Both the position numbers and the translations under genes were made by a program. 64,000 nucleotides of DNA from Kalaharituber pfeilii (taxonomy: Eukaryota > Ascomycota > Pezizomycetes > Pezizales > Pezizaceae): positions 1 through 64,000 of the forward strand of contig WHUZ01000043.1 in the NCBI GenBank assembly GCA_015179045.1, read 5' to 3'. The notes beneath the pieces are model-generated. The model was given only the letters and a program-made list of their open reading frames with translations. It did not search any database and had not been told where the DNA came from. Shown here piece after piece: positions 44,286 through 54,494 of this stretch; positions within the stretch are counted from its first letter, which is position 1; the number at the start of each line of letters is the position of its first letter.

Positions 44286-44661
44286 TAGTGAGCGGCACGA
44301 GCTAGCTCGAGCCGAGCTGGAGGGTGAGCTCGAGCCAGCTCGTGAGTAAGTGAGCTCGGCTCGAGCTGGCTCGAGCTGGCGTGGCATGAGCTCGAGCCTG
44401 GATCATAATATTGACAGACTAAACTAAACTAAGCTAAATTTTCATCTTTCTCACTACTATCAGCTAAATTGTGCATTTCGAAGTTGTTGGTAGGTCAGAA
44501 TGAGCTCCAAGTCTCTAATTATTACTATAGTAGGTATTTACAGTTTATGAAACCTTGCACTGGCTAAGCATTTTAGCGAGCTGTCAAGAAAAACACAAGT
44601 ATGATCTTGGCTCGTTTGAGCTCGAGCTGGCTCGAGCTGGCTCGGCTCGTGCCGCTCACTA
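44286..44661. mobile_element. hAT MITE, 376 bp, with proven empty site
   Basis: Inverted ends TAGTGAGCGGCACGAGCTAG / GTGCCGCTCACTA; perfect 8-bp TSD CTTGCGCT on both sides. Copy 1 has the uninterrupted site at about 25370-25380 (CTCTTGCGCTCGG). TAGTG ends and 8-bp TSD define a hAT-type element. Confidence 0.95.
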
Positions 44662-45939
44662 CTTGCGCTCGGAAGCGCCTCCACGTTGCTGCAGGTGTTT
44701 CTGCCATATCGAGGGATTTCGAGATACTCTCTGTTTATGTCTGGGTATGAGAGATGGAGAGAGAGGGAGGGAGAGAGAGAGATGGAGAGAGAGAAGAAGA
44801 GAGAGAACAGAGCCGTCCCGACACCAGAGCCCCGTCCCCCATGGCCACATCTTTCATGGCCACATATTCCGAATCCACTATCTCCCAATTCGTCCATCCT
44901 CCCCTGCGATGCCCTGCCCCATATAACGTACATGCCCATAGCTATACTTAGAGGATTGGAAGTGTCTCTCACTACCTGTAGTGGTATGGTCTCATGTACA
45001 GGAATATGTAGGGGCTGGTTGCGTAAGGAGAGTAAGAATTATGCATCTGACAGACAAACGGCCACTCTTTACAATTTGCCGACGGAATTATGCGATTTCT
45101 ATTGTCCCGTTAATCCGGTTCTGTCTGGGCAAAGCTGCTTCGGGGTCCTCGTCAGCCACCCTGCTCAGATACATCCCATACGGCTGCAGCGCAGGGGAAG
45201 AACGGAGGCTGTAAGGGGCCACAAGAGGTAGAGTCAAGACAGAGCACCCGTTAAATGGGTTCTAGGAATGGACGCAGCCGAGGGAGAGGGCGGGCAACGG
45301 TAGGAGAAGATGCCCAGGCACTTAGAAGGGAGGAAGCAACGCAGACCTCACTCGGGCTATATCCTCGACCTTCTCTCTTGCCGCGCCTCGCACCGCACCT
45401 GCACCCTTCTAAGCGCTTGAGATGGAGCTTCTCAAACTTCCCCCTCCATTTTTTTTTTTTCTCCACTATTTCTGGCTCCTCCACTCAATCTCGGCTCCCC
45501 ACAGAGACGCTGCCCTTATCATTTCCTATATTTGCCTTCTGCTACGAGACTGGGCTCAAGCCGCACTGTGAGTTCCCACCCCCGTCAGAGCCCCCAATAG
45601 CGTCCTGGGCTTGTCAATCCGGGTTTCAATGGTGATCCAATTGGTGTGTACCGCTGTCAAAGATGACCCGTGGCCGCTTGCTTCGCGCGCTTCGACCCTC
45701 CTCCTACTCTTTTTGCCGATGACTAGAATCTCCACCTTCAATGCATCCAGTTGTAGTCCATGTACCTGGGCCACCTCGCTGATCACACTGGCGCCTATCC
45801 CGCGTGCCCTTGTCTCCTTCCCAATCAACTATTCACAGTTCATGTCGTCCACCAGCGATAGAAGTTCCATTTCGCAGTCTCTCGCCGAAGTCCACTGGCA
45901 TGGACCCGAGGGTAATCGAGGCCCCATTAATCAAGTCGA

Positions 45940-46625
45940 TTTTTTCTTTTTTTTCAATATCATTAATCGCATGCCGCCCTGTGGGCCATGGCGATATATA
46001 AAATACATAGGATATAGGAGAAAGGGAATAAAAGGAAGAGAATAAGAGAAGGAAATAAACGAGTCCCTCACGCTCCGCCGTGCGATTCAAGAGGAAAGAG
46101 GAAATGACAGTGTCCTTATCGCTCCACCCATCCTATCAGTGTCACTAGCGGGTCCCCTTCACCATCGCCTCCCCGGCCATCTTCTTCTCCATACCTGGCA
46201 CCTGTGCCAGATGTGCGTTTTTTTTTTGTTTTTTTTGTTTTTTTTTCATTAATCGCATGCCGCCCTATGGGCTATGGCGCCAGATGTGCGTTGTCGTCTC
46301 TCCTCCTCTCCGCACCATCGGCATTCCGGCCCGTCTGCCTTGCCTATCCTGCTTCGCCATGATCGCAGGCATTTGCCGACTAGCTAGAAGGCCCGCTAGC
46401 CTTCCTATCCCGTGGCCCAGTCTTTGCAGGGTCTTTGCAGGGGCCTGTAGCACAAGCCCAGTCTGTTCCTTTCCTCCGCTCTTTGTTCTTTTGCGTGCGG
46501 GCGCATGCCGGCTTCTGTTACTATCTCGTCTTGGTATTGTAAGAATGCGCCGATCCTGGCTGCCTTGTCTGCCTCTTTATTGCCCCTTATGCCTTTATGT
46601 CCTTTGACCCACACACTGTGGTACA
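45940..46625 (-). pseudogene. Family B LINE fragment, copy 2 (RNase H end)
   Basis: RNase H end WVKGHKGIRGNKEADKAARI (46405-46626), then ERNRLGLCYRPLQR, a frame change and a CCHC remnant, 3' UTR, B hairpin and poly(T). Interrupted by the microretroposon 46220-46278. Confidence 0.75.
46220..46278 (-). mobile_element. Hairpin-only microretroposon, family B, with empty site
   Basis: Perfect 14-bp repeats GCCAGATGTGCGTT at 46206-46219 and 46279-46292. Copy 1 has the uninterrupted site at 27902-27915. The target is an older LINE of the same family. Confidence 0.95.
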
Positions 46626-47150
46626 AAAAATGCGGGTAACTTCTTACGCCCCGAAGTAATCGCTAGCGGAGAAGTCGAGTGTACTCGCAAAGGGAGTGTA
46701 CTGCTGAAAGGTAACGCCAGTGGAGTCACTAGTATGGTGGTACCCCCAGCGTGTGCTAAGTTCCTCTCCACAAGTAACTAAGTAAGCGCTGGTGGTTAGT
46801 ACTTTAAGCACTGAATGAGAGTACTTTTGTGCCTATGCCAAGGCTATAATTGGTACAACTGCCATAGAATGCTATCAATGCAATTAGACTACCCATCTTC
46901 ATAGACTGGCGTCAGCCCGAACCTGCTTTCGAGCAGGGTTAGCCCAGGCAGACCTCTTTGTCCTTTGTTCTTTGTCCATGATTCTTCTTCTTCTGCCTTC
47001 TTCTTCTGGAGTTACAGGAACAGAATAGTGTCATGAGTAATAATGAACATATATAGAAATATGAGAATGGGTAGAATGTTAGTATATACGCTACGTGAGT
47101 ATAATTCAGATTGAAGATTTGCTTCAAAAGTGGGGAATCTGTATCGCAAC
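46626..47150. other. Noncoding end of duplication copy 2 and LINE flank
   Basis: Shared with 28201-28641 up to about 47068. No gene recognised. Confidence 0.4.
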
Positions 47151-47221
47151 TTTTTTTTTTTTTTTTTTTTAAATATCAGTACCCCCATGCCGCCCTATGG
47201 GCTATGGCGAGGTTAATTACA

Positions 47222-47773
47222 TTAGAGAAAAGGAAAAGAGCAGGAAAAGAGAAATAAGGTATTTGTCCCATCTATCGTCCCGCCCATTCTAGAATGTCCA
47301 CCAATGCATCTTTGTCCTTCTGGGGGTCTGCGCAGGTCCGCCTCTCCCCCAGGCCATTTCTTCTTCCAAACCTTACACCGGGTTAGTACGTGGGAGCTGC
47401 TCTCCTCCTCCTCACCGCACCACCGGCACTCCGAGCTCTCCTCCTTGCCTATTTCGTGTTCCATCGTCTTAGGCCTTTGCCACCTAATAATATGCCCGCC
47501 AGTGTCAAAGCCCTTTGTCACAGTCGTTGTAGTGGTCTGTAGTTAAGATCCAGCCTATTCCTTTCCGTGGCCTTTCGAGATTTCACTAATTGGTGCATGC
47601 CTGCTTCGGTAACCGTTTCGTCTTGATATTGGAGATGGGCGCCGATTTTGGCGGCTTTGTCGGCTTCCGTGTTTCCTTTGACTCCTCTGTGGCTCTTTAC
47701 CCCCAGTACCGCTACGTCTAGGTCTCCCCTTCTCATTCTCGCCTCCTAGCGTTCCCTGACCATCCGTGCGGCA
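47222..47773 (-). pseudogene. LINE ORF2 end: RNase H tail and CCHC (family B)
   Basis: VLGVKSHRGVKGNTEADKAAKI, then ERNRLDLNYRPLQRL and, in another frame, CRWCGEEEESSSHVLTRC. Continues 49740-50353 across the MULE insertion. Frameshift near 47520. Confidence 0.75.
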
Positions 47774-48658
47774 CCTTCGTAGCGGGATGACTCCGGACAG
47801 GTACTTTTTACCTGTCCGCTCAGGGACAGGTAGTTCCTTGTACGGTAAGCGGATCGTTAGTGGCGTGCGCTAATATGCAGAGTTTTCAAGGGTGGTGAGC
47901 TCGCATGTACCCGAGTACAACTTCATGTATATCGAAGATATGGTTGCTACCCACTCACAGCTTTTCTCTTTCGCCTCCGCTGTCGCGGAATCATTTACCA
48001 ATTACCACTTGATAGCCAGGACGCGTGGTCTTTCAACAAAGCCAGCTGCCACTACCTCCGAAGTTGACCATACATCCATTAGGTCTACCAGTAATACAGA
48101 CCATTTATTATGTACTTGTGTTGTTGCTGCGTCCTAAATGGCCGAATAATAAAAAAAAGCTGTTACCGCAATTTTGTAAATACTTGGCTGAAGAGCTTTA
48201 ATAGTATATAAGGCTCTTGAAAACTGTTCTAGCATATATTTTCTACTTATTCAATAGCTTACCATGCCCACTCTCACTCAGCATTACCTAACATTTAACA
48301 TTACCTATCATCTCGGTCTTATTCTGCTTAGCAATACCTATCCCCTATGCATATCCTTTTATACCTAAATAGGCAATATGGGTGATAGATATGATATTTC
48401 TGTACTTCATTGAAGTACTCCAATTACTAAAGAGCAGTATACTTTTAATGATGTATTATATTATTTTCAAGACTATGCATTAGTTACTGGATTTATAGTT
48501 GTAGTTTATAAATATCAACGATTCCTCTTTAGCTTCTCCATCCATGCTGGCAAATCAAAGGCCCAATAGCACCCATAAAATAGACAATGACCGACAGAGA
48601 AGTACCTACAGATCTACCTATTACAATACCTCAATAGCGGCCACAAGACCAATATACT

Positions 48659-49105
48659 CCCTGACACACCCATCCAACCCCGGTACCACCACTCCCAAAG
48701 AAGGCATGGGATAGCCCTGAGGAAGGACCTCAGGAATGTCCGGAGATGGATGGAAGCAGACAATAAAGACATAGGAAAGATTACGGGGATCAGATGGCTG
48801 AGGAACAAGACGATACTGAGGGAGGAAGGGAAAAAGACAAGTTCGGTAGTTGTATACCTGGAGGACACAACGGAAGTAGACCGGGTGAGATTAGGAGGAA
48901 GATTGTTGAGAGCCTGCCGGTACGAGTCAGACAGAGGACGGAAATAGGCAAAGGACGTCCCCCTGCATCGGCTTGGATCATCCACCCATAATACCAGTGA
49001 GAGTCGTGGGTTTCATGTAGCTACATTTTATTTTTCCTTTACTTTAATAAAGACCCTCGCCAAAGCCCATAGGGCGGCACGCGAGTATTGATAAAAAAAA
49101 AAAAA
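48659..49105 (+). mobile_element. ORF1-only B-type retroelement, truncated
   Basis: Perfect 14-bp repeats AAGACCAATATACT at 48645-48658 and 49106-49119. RRM-like ORF1 part, short 3' UTR, AATAAAGACCCTCGCC hairpin and poly(A). Confidence 0.9.
48708..48947 (+). CDS. ORF1 RRM-like fragment
   Basis: In-frame HGIALRKDLRNV, KDIGKITGIRWLRNKT, EEGKKTSSVVVYLEDTTEVD, RYESDRGRK, stop TAG. Nearly the same as the C-terminal half of 50370-50861, and the stop is in the same place. The N-terminus is lost by 5' truncation. Confidence 0.75.
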   Translation, partial: GIALRKDLRNVRRWMEADNKDIGKITGIRWLRNKTILREEGKKTSSVVVYLEDTTEVDRVRLGGRLLRACRYESDRGRK

Positions 49106-49197
49106 AAGACCAATATACTAATCAAGGCTGACATCTCCTTCTATGATCATTATATGACCAAGATCAGTTATATGGCACCCTTACTGGTGAGAAGGCA

Positions 49198-49247
49198 TCG
49201 CCATAGCCCCATGGGCAGCAAGCGATCAATAATATGAAAAAAAAAAA
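49198..49247 (+). mobile_element. Hairpin-only microretroposon, family B (ATCGC/GCGAT)
   Basis: Flanks TGGTGAGAAGGCA (49185-49197) and TGGTGAGCAGGCA (49248-49260). Insert 50 bp, hairpin and poly(A). Confidence 0.9.
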
Positions 49248-49739
49248 TGGTGAGCAGGCAAAGATTTTTGCATGTTTGGATCATACTCATACCAGCCACA
49301 TGCAACGAATGTTTACTAGCACACCTGTTAGTCATGGTACTCAGCCAATAATCCAGCAATTTGTACAACTAGCTTTAAATTAATTTCGTCAGAAAAAGAT
49401 CAAGGGAAAAGCTAAAGCGCATGCTATGACTTCTGCTGAGTTGGCTGAATGAACAGCTGCTGCAAGAAATACTAGAAAGTGCCATATGGAAGGCTCCTTA
49501 GGTGTAGTTGAGCTTGAGGATACGCAAGCTACGCAGGATGTTATTCTTGTTGCATCAAGGTCCCATGTATCTTCCACTGCACCTATTTAGTTGTTCAGGT
49601 ATTGTGCTCGAGTACATAATATCTTAGCCTAGGTACCTCTGAATCGTAATCCTTGAAAACCCTGCATATTAGCGCACGCCACTGGCGATCCGCTTACCGT
49701 ACAAGGAACTACCTGTCCCGAGTCATCCCGCCTTCGTAG

Positions 49740-50353
49740 GTGGGATCCCCATTATTAACTAACCTTTTGGAGCTTGGAGATAGATACCTTGGAGTCGATG
49801 ATTATCAGGAGCCCTCCCTCTTGGCTTTCTAGTGCCTCACCGATGGCAATAAGTTCAGCGTCGTTGACCGTGCTTTGTGTGTCCAGGTATGTGGAATTTC
49901 TGTGGAAAGAGCCAACCCCGGTTATGTCATTTATCTGGCTGCCGTCTGTGTAGAACAGTAGAAGCTGTTCTAGCCTTCCTCTCCGGCGTCAGCAATGACC
50001 TCCTCCCATTCTTCCTTGTCGGTGTCTCTTGGGAGGGTAGGTAGTATCGCTAGTGGGAGAGGGGGGTCGGTGACTAGTGTACCCCTCAAGTATCTGTGGT
50101 TCTGAGCTTCGTCCCTCAGCTCCTTGTTGTGGAATTGCAGGGCTCTTACCTCCCCTCTCGTGCTTTCCCCTGCTGTGAACGCTTGTACCGATTCCAGATT
50201 GGCTAGTCTTTCCACCAGGTCTCTTCTTGTTCCCCATGGTGCACCGGTGATCTCTCGAGCTACCGTGTATTGCCATTTTTCGAGATCTCTAATTTTGGCC
50301 TCTTCGGGAGCCCCTCGTGCGAAGTCCTTCTAGGCCCAGCATCCCCATGTGGT
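49740..50353 (-). pseudogene. LINE ORF2 RNase H domain (family B)
   Basis: Minus frame: LANLESVQAFTAGESTRGEV, ILPTLPRDTDKEEWEEV, then LLFYTDGSQINDITGVGSF (first RNase H aspartate), NDAELIAIGEALES (second acidic residue) and LIIIDSKVSI. One frameshift near 49980 and stops before the MULE break. Confidence 0.75.
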
Positions 50354-51078
50354 ATCGCATTGAAAGATCATGTCGTCCTCCTCGGCCGACCCCACAGCCA
50401 CGGGAGCACCACCCCGCGCAGAGGAGCCTCCGAGCGCGACCCCACCTCCCCCCGCCGCCAGGAAGGGCAAAGGAAAGCTGCCGAGTCAAGACGAAGCCTT
50501 CCAACGCCACTTGGCAGCCACATCACGCAAAGGTCCCTCTCCCCGCCCCAAGACCACCTCCACCTCTCCACCAACCAACCCCGATGTCACCACCAAACTT
50601 AAAACAGGCGTCGTAGTACACGGGATCGCCCTACGGAAGGACCTAGGGAAGGTCAGACAATGGTTGGAGGCAGCGAATAAGGAATTGGGAAAGATCACCG
50701 GAATTCGCTGGTTGAGGAAGAAGACCACGCTGGTTGAGGAAGGAAAGAAAACCAGCTCGGCGGTAGTTTACTTGGAGAAGGAGACCGAGGTTGGGAGGGT
50801 GAGGCTCGGGGGACGTTGGTTAAGGTCGGACCGGTATGAATCGGAGAGGGGACGGAAGTAGGACATACCGGGCATGCCACCCGCACCATGACGGAGTTTC
50901 GCGGGCACTACATGTAACTAGATGTTGACTTGTTTTTTATTTCCGTTATAATAAAACCCTCGCCGTAGCCCTTAGGGCGGTATGCGAGTACTGATATAAA
51001 AAAAAAAAAAAAAAAAAAAAAAATTGCCCATAGGGCGGCACGCGATTAATGATAAAAAAAAAAAAAAAAAAAAAAAAA
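50354..51078 (+). mobile_element. ORF1-only B-type retroelement with double tail
   Basis: Repeats CCCATGTGGT at 50344-50353 and 51079-51088. Order: short leader, ORF1, 3' UTR (GCGGGCACTACATGTAACTAG), AATAAAACCCTCGCC hairpin and poly(A) ending about 51023, then a second truncated hairpin of the GCGAT type (TTGCCCATAGGGCGGCACGC) and poly(A). The second tail probably inserted into the first poly(A). Confidence 0.88.
50370..50861 (+). CDS. LINE-type ORF1 protein, 163 residues
   Basis: ATG 50370 (MSSSSADPTATGAPP), a proline/alanine-rich N-terminus, a basic stretch (ARKGKGKLPSQDEAFQRHL), then an RRM-like domain with VVVHGIALRKDLGKVRQWL, ELGKITGIRWLRKKT, KKTSSAVVYLE, VRLGGRWLRSDRYES and stop. This resembles ORF1 (gag-like) of Tad-like LINEs, which binds the element RNA. 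There is no ORF2 after it: the 3' UTR follows the stop by about 10 bp. The same arrangement at 48659-49105 suggests a nonautonomous family. Intact frame. Confidence 0.75.
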   Translation: MSSSSADPTATGAPPRAEEPPSATPPPPAARKGKGKLPSQDEAFQRHLAATSRKGPSPRPKTTSTSPPTNPDVTTKLKTGVVVHGIALRKDLGKVRQWLEAANKELGKITGIRWLRKKTTLVEEGKKTSSAVVYLEKETEVGRVRLGGRWLRSDRYESERGRK

Positions 51079-51346
51079 CCCATGTGGTGATAGTGCGGGC
51101 GGCGCTGGTGTACAGTCAGTGGACAAAAGTCTTGGTGAAAAGGGTCTGAGCGCATATGTAGAAAACAGTGACGCGGTTGATTAATTGTAGAATAACAACC
51201 ACAATGCCACCTAAAACGACCCGACGAGAGATGACCAATATAGAGAAGGGTATGATAATTGCCTTTCTTCACTCAGATTTTAAAATCAGTGTAATTAGCA
51301 GGATTGTGGGACGTCCTTGGTCAACAATCAAAAATTTTGTTACATG

Positions 51347-51727
51347 TAGTGAGCGGCACGAGCCGAGCCAGCTCGAGCTCAAACGAGCCAAGATCATGCT
51401 TGTGTTTTTCTTGACAGCTCGCTAAAATGCTTAGCCAGTGCAAGGTTTCATAAACTGTAAATACCTACTATAGTAAAAATTAGAGACTTGGAGCTCATTC
51501 TGACCTACCAACAACTTCGAAATGCACAATTTAGCTGATAGTAGTGAGAAAGATGAAAATTTAGCTTAGTTTAGTTTAGTTTGTCAATATTATGTATATA
51601 ATCAATCCAGGCTCGAGCCGAGCTCACTTACTCACGAGCTGGCTCGAGCTCACCCTCCAGCTCGGCTCGAGCTAGCTCGTGCCTGGATTGATTATATACA
51701 TAATATTGACAAACTAAACTAAACTAA
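51347..51727. mobile_element. hAT MITE, rearranged, inside the Tc1/mariner element
   Basis: Left end TAGTGAGCGGCACGAG; 8-bp flanks GTTACATG and CTTACATG. The right end is not the usual GCCGCTCACTA: the copy folds back on itself (GTCAATATTATGTATATAAT followed later by its inverse) and ends AACTAAACTAA. An internal inversion or template switch is likely. Confidence 0.75.
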
Positions 51728-52582
51728 CTTACATGATGCGAAATCCGGCAGTGTGAAGAAAATCTCCCTAGAAGCAACAGACCCCAAAAACTCAATAGAA
51801 GAGAACGGCAGCATATTTGGCGGTATTCTAGGAAGCATAAATCAGCTTCATGGAAAGAAATTCGCGATGCATGTTGTCCCATGGAACCCTAACTCGCCAC
51901 TTGCAAGAGTATGGATTACGGAAGTGGCTCGCTACGAAACGACCTAAATTAACATCAGAACGAGCTGCAGCAAGGCTTAAGTGGGCACTAGAGCGCAAGG
52001 ATTGGACAGCAGAAGACTTTAAAACGACAATATGGAGTAATGAGTGCAGTATAGAAAAATCCGAAAATCTGAAACAAGTTGGTCTGCCGCTTTCCAGATG
52101 AGAAATGGAACTCCGACTGTATAGCACCTAAAAAAGGGTGAAAGGGTTTCTATCATGGTCTGGGGCTGTTTTTACAGTAAAACTAAAGGTACATTTGTAC
52201 CATTTGTTGTGCACTCTGTAAATGTGATCCCCTACCGACGTCTCCTCAAGCTCTTAGTTCTACCAGTTGTAGAACATGTCAATCGGACTTCTGGCGATGC
52301 TAGATTCATGCAAGACAATGCTCCGGTCGACACAGCAAGAGTTATTCAAACCTTCTTTAAGCAGCATAAAATTACAGTTGATCCACGCCCCCTTACTCAC
52401 CAGATCTGAACCCGATAGAGCATGTCTGGGTAGTGCTCAAAGAAAAAACTCCAGGAGCGGTATCCTAAGATTGCTAGCACTCCCGGAGGTCCAGATGCTG
52501 TTAGAGCAAGGCTAGCAGATGTACTTTCCAAAGTTTGGGATAGCCTACCCGAGTCCTTGTTTGAAAATCTGTGGAAGAGTAT

Positions 52583-52710
52583 TTTTTTTTTTTTTATATC
52601 AATACTCGCATGCCGCCCTATGGGGTATGGCGAGGGTTTATTAGAAGAAAAACAAAATTAACGGCTAGATACATGTAGTGCCCGCGGTGCTAGTTCATGA
52701 TGCGGGTGGA
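52583..52710 (-). mobile_element. B-type tail (128 bp)
   Basis: Perfect 12-bp repeats GTGGAAGAGTAT at 52571-52582 and 52711-52722. T run, B hairpin, and a 3' UTR of the ORF1-only type (ACATGTAGTGCCCGCGG reversed). Confidence 0.9.
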
Positions 52711-52972
52711 GTGGAAGAGTATGCCGGATCGGGTAGCTGCAGGAATTGAGGCAAAAGGATGGTACACTACATATTAAGTGCCAGCTATGTATCCTATAGT
52801 ATATTGTAATATTGTCGCATATTCCCTATCCTGTACTTAGCGCTCAGTTCAAGTTGTATGTTGATCGGGTGATTCATTGTTGAGATATGATATTGCAAAT
52901 TTTCATTCTGTCGGCAACCTCAAGATAGCGTGCCAAGACCGGTTTCACCAAGACTTTTGTCCACTGACTGTA

Positions 52973-53640
52973 CAACTGGCGTTTCTTGGTCGGGGATAGT
53001 TGGGTCAGTCTTGAAGCCACAGTCCATGCTGCCTTGTTAAGGTGTAGCCGTTTTCTGTGGTGTTGATGGAGTTTTAGTTCCCAGTTTAGGATGAGTCTTG
53101 TGAGTCTGTATGTTGGGCCCTTGACTCCAATGATGAGGATCTCAGACTTGTTGGGGTCTAATTCATGCTCCTCGGCTGCCACTTCGGATGTAAGAGAGTC
53201 TCGGTACTGTATGCCTTTATGGCCTGACGTAGTTTGGGTAGTGAGGTGTGGGAGAATATGCTGTGAAAGTCGTCCACATATGATCTCATGAAGTTCCTCT
53301 GGTCTGCCTTTTCTGCTACTGGTACCACTCCTATTAGGAATAACACCAGTGAAAGTGGAGATCCTTGTGGTTTACCATCCGCCATTCTGCCTCTGGTGCG
53401 TTTCCGTCCATCCCAAACCAGCTTAAAGTCGTTCGGCATTAGGAATGCCTCTACGAAGGCTGCCAGGCTGACGTTGACTGACTTGATGCGTGCTATCACC
53501 CTGTCCCTCCTAAGGAAATTGAAGGCTGATTTGATGTCGTCCCTGACCACTGCCACCCATTGGTTTTGATCCAGTCTGTACTCTATCTCTTTTAGTGTCT
53601 GTCTCTGTAGGTCTACGCCATAGTGGAGTCTACCCCGTCA
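52973..53640 (-). pseudogene. LINE reverse transcriptase domain (family B)
   Basis: Minus frame: LQRQTLKEIEYRLDQNQWVA, RDDIKSAFNFL, MADGKPQGSPLSLVLFLIGV (RT motif with QGSP), FMRSYVDDFHSIF (active-site YVDD), then after a frameshift LDPNKSEILIIGVKGPTYRL. These are RT motifs in the right order for a Tad-like element. A stop upstream near 53655 and the frameshift near 53160 make it inactive. It runs into the Tc1/mariner insertion at 52972. Confidence 0.8.
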
Positions 53641-53696
53641 CCTCCAGGGTGAGTCTTGGTCTCGTTTCTGACTCTTAAGGCTGAGACCGCCTTATA

Positions 53697-54397
53697 CAGT
53701 CTACCCTTGCTATAACGAAACTCGCTATAACGAAACTCGCTATAGCGAAAACCTTGCTATACCGAAAATTGAACGGAGCCATTATTCCGTTCACACTCAA
53801 ACACCTCTTGCTATAACGAAAATCCACCAAATAACGAAACGAAAATTAGATTGAGTGAAAGTTATTTCTGTCTACATACAAATAATTCTTGCTATAACGA
53901 AAAATGGCTAGTGGAATGCATGACTAATTAAGAACCACCCAATTGCACAACTAGAAACTCTCTAGTTAGTTTTGGCCCAATTCTACAAAAAAGGGTGTGC
54001 TTGGATTGTACCGGATTCATTGTGAAATGCTTTCGAACTGCGTGTAGGGTTTCTTTTTGTTTTTGCAGCTCCAGTCTTCTTTTTGCATAGTTGCTGCTTT
54101 TCTAACCTGAGGTTCGGCTTTGTAGGTAATTTGCTTCAACAACATGATTGATTTTTGTATCTACATAGTACCTGATCAATACTTCTGTACTCTCGATTTT
54201 TTCCTTCTCCGGTTATTTCCATAAGGACGAAAATCACAGAGTTAAAATCTGTTGCCATAAATTCCTTAGGTACTCGGGCTTCTAAATTCAGCTGCCAAGG
54301 ACATGACTATTTTGCCACAATATTCTATAACGAAACCTTGCTATAACGAAAAAAAAAAAGCCAGATTTTTGGTTTTCGTTATAGCAAGGGTAGACTG
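53697..54397. mobile_element. Pogo-like MITE (701 bp), TA target site
   Basis: Ends CAGTCTACCCTTGCTATAAC in inverted orientation, TA at 53695-53696 and 54398-54399. Subterminal CTCGCTATAACGAAA repeats. Same end signature as 4543-6121. No transposase. Confidence 0.85.
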
Positions 54398-54494
54398 TAT
54401 ACCCCTTTCAGGGCCACTATGTGGATTGTGCCTTTGCACCTTAAGCCCCTTTGCTAAGCTTCCACTCCCTTCAGAACCAACTGCCGATAACTAC

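Larger units (their letters stand above)
43246..47068. repeat. Segmental duplication, copy 2
   Basis: Counterpart of 24339-28641. Private insertions: hAT MITE 44286-44661 and B microretroposon 46220-46278. Begins right at the MITE terminus. Confidence 0.9.
47783..49730. mobile_element. MULE-like MITE, 1.95 kb with nested insertions
   Basis: Inverted ends CGGGATGACTC(C/G)GGACAGGTA share about 90 bp, including GTTCCTTGTACGGTAAGCGG. Perfect 9-bp TSD CCTTCGTAG at 47774-47782 and 49731-49739. Long TIRs and a 9-bp TSD suit Mutator-like elements. Interior frames at 47892-48137 and about 49250-49590 (TSAELAE, ELEDTQATQDVILVASRS) resemble no named family and are broken. Confidence 0.8.
51183..52774 (+). 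pseudogene. Tc1/mariner transposase, broken
   Basis: N-terminal helix-turn-helix part MTNIEKGMIIAFLHSDFKIS ... IVGRPWSTIKNFV is cut by the hAT MITE. Later: TSERAAARLKWALERKDW, IWSNECSIE (first catalytic Asp replaced by Asn), MVWGCFYSKTKG, FMQDNAPVDTARV (second Asp kept), PDLNPIEHVW (third acidic residue kept, in another frame), with a C-terminus KSMPDRVAAGIEAKG split by a B tail. Several stops and frameshifts. Inactive DDE transposase. Confidence 0.85.
51113..52970 (+). mobile_element. Tc1/mariner element (1.86 kb with nested insertions)
   Basis: Inverted ends CAGTCAGTGGACAAAAGTCT on both sides, flanked by TA (51111-51112, 52971-52972). Contains a transposase pseudogene, a hAT MITE and a B tail. 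Confidence 0.92.
47151..53693 (-). mobile_element. Family B LINE broken by three later elements
   Basis: Minus-strand order: RT (53600-52973), Tc1/mariner insert (51111-52972), short LINE piece (51079-51110), ORF1-only retroelement (50354-51078), RNase H (50353-49740), MULE-like MITE (47783-49730), RNase H end and CCHC (47773-47222), 3' UTR, B hairpin and poly(T) at 47151. Each break has its own target duplication, so the LINE is the oldest layer. The 5' end stops near a pogo MITE at 53697. Confidence 0.85.
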
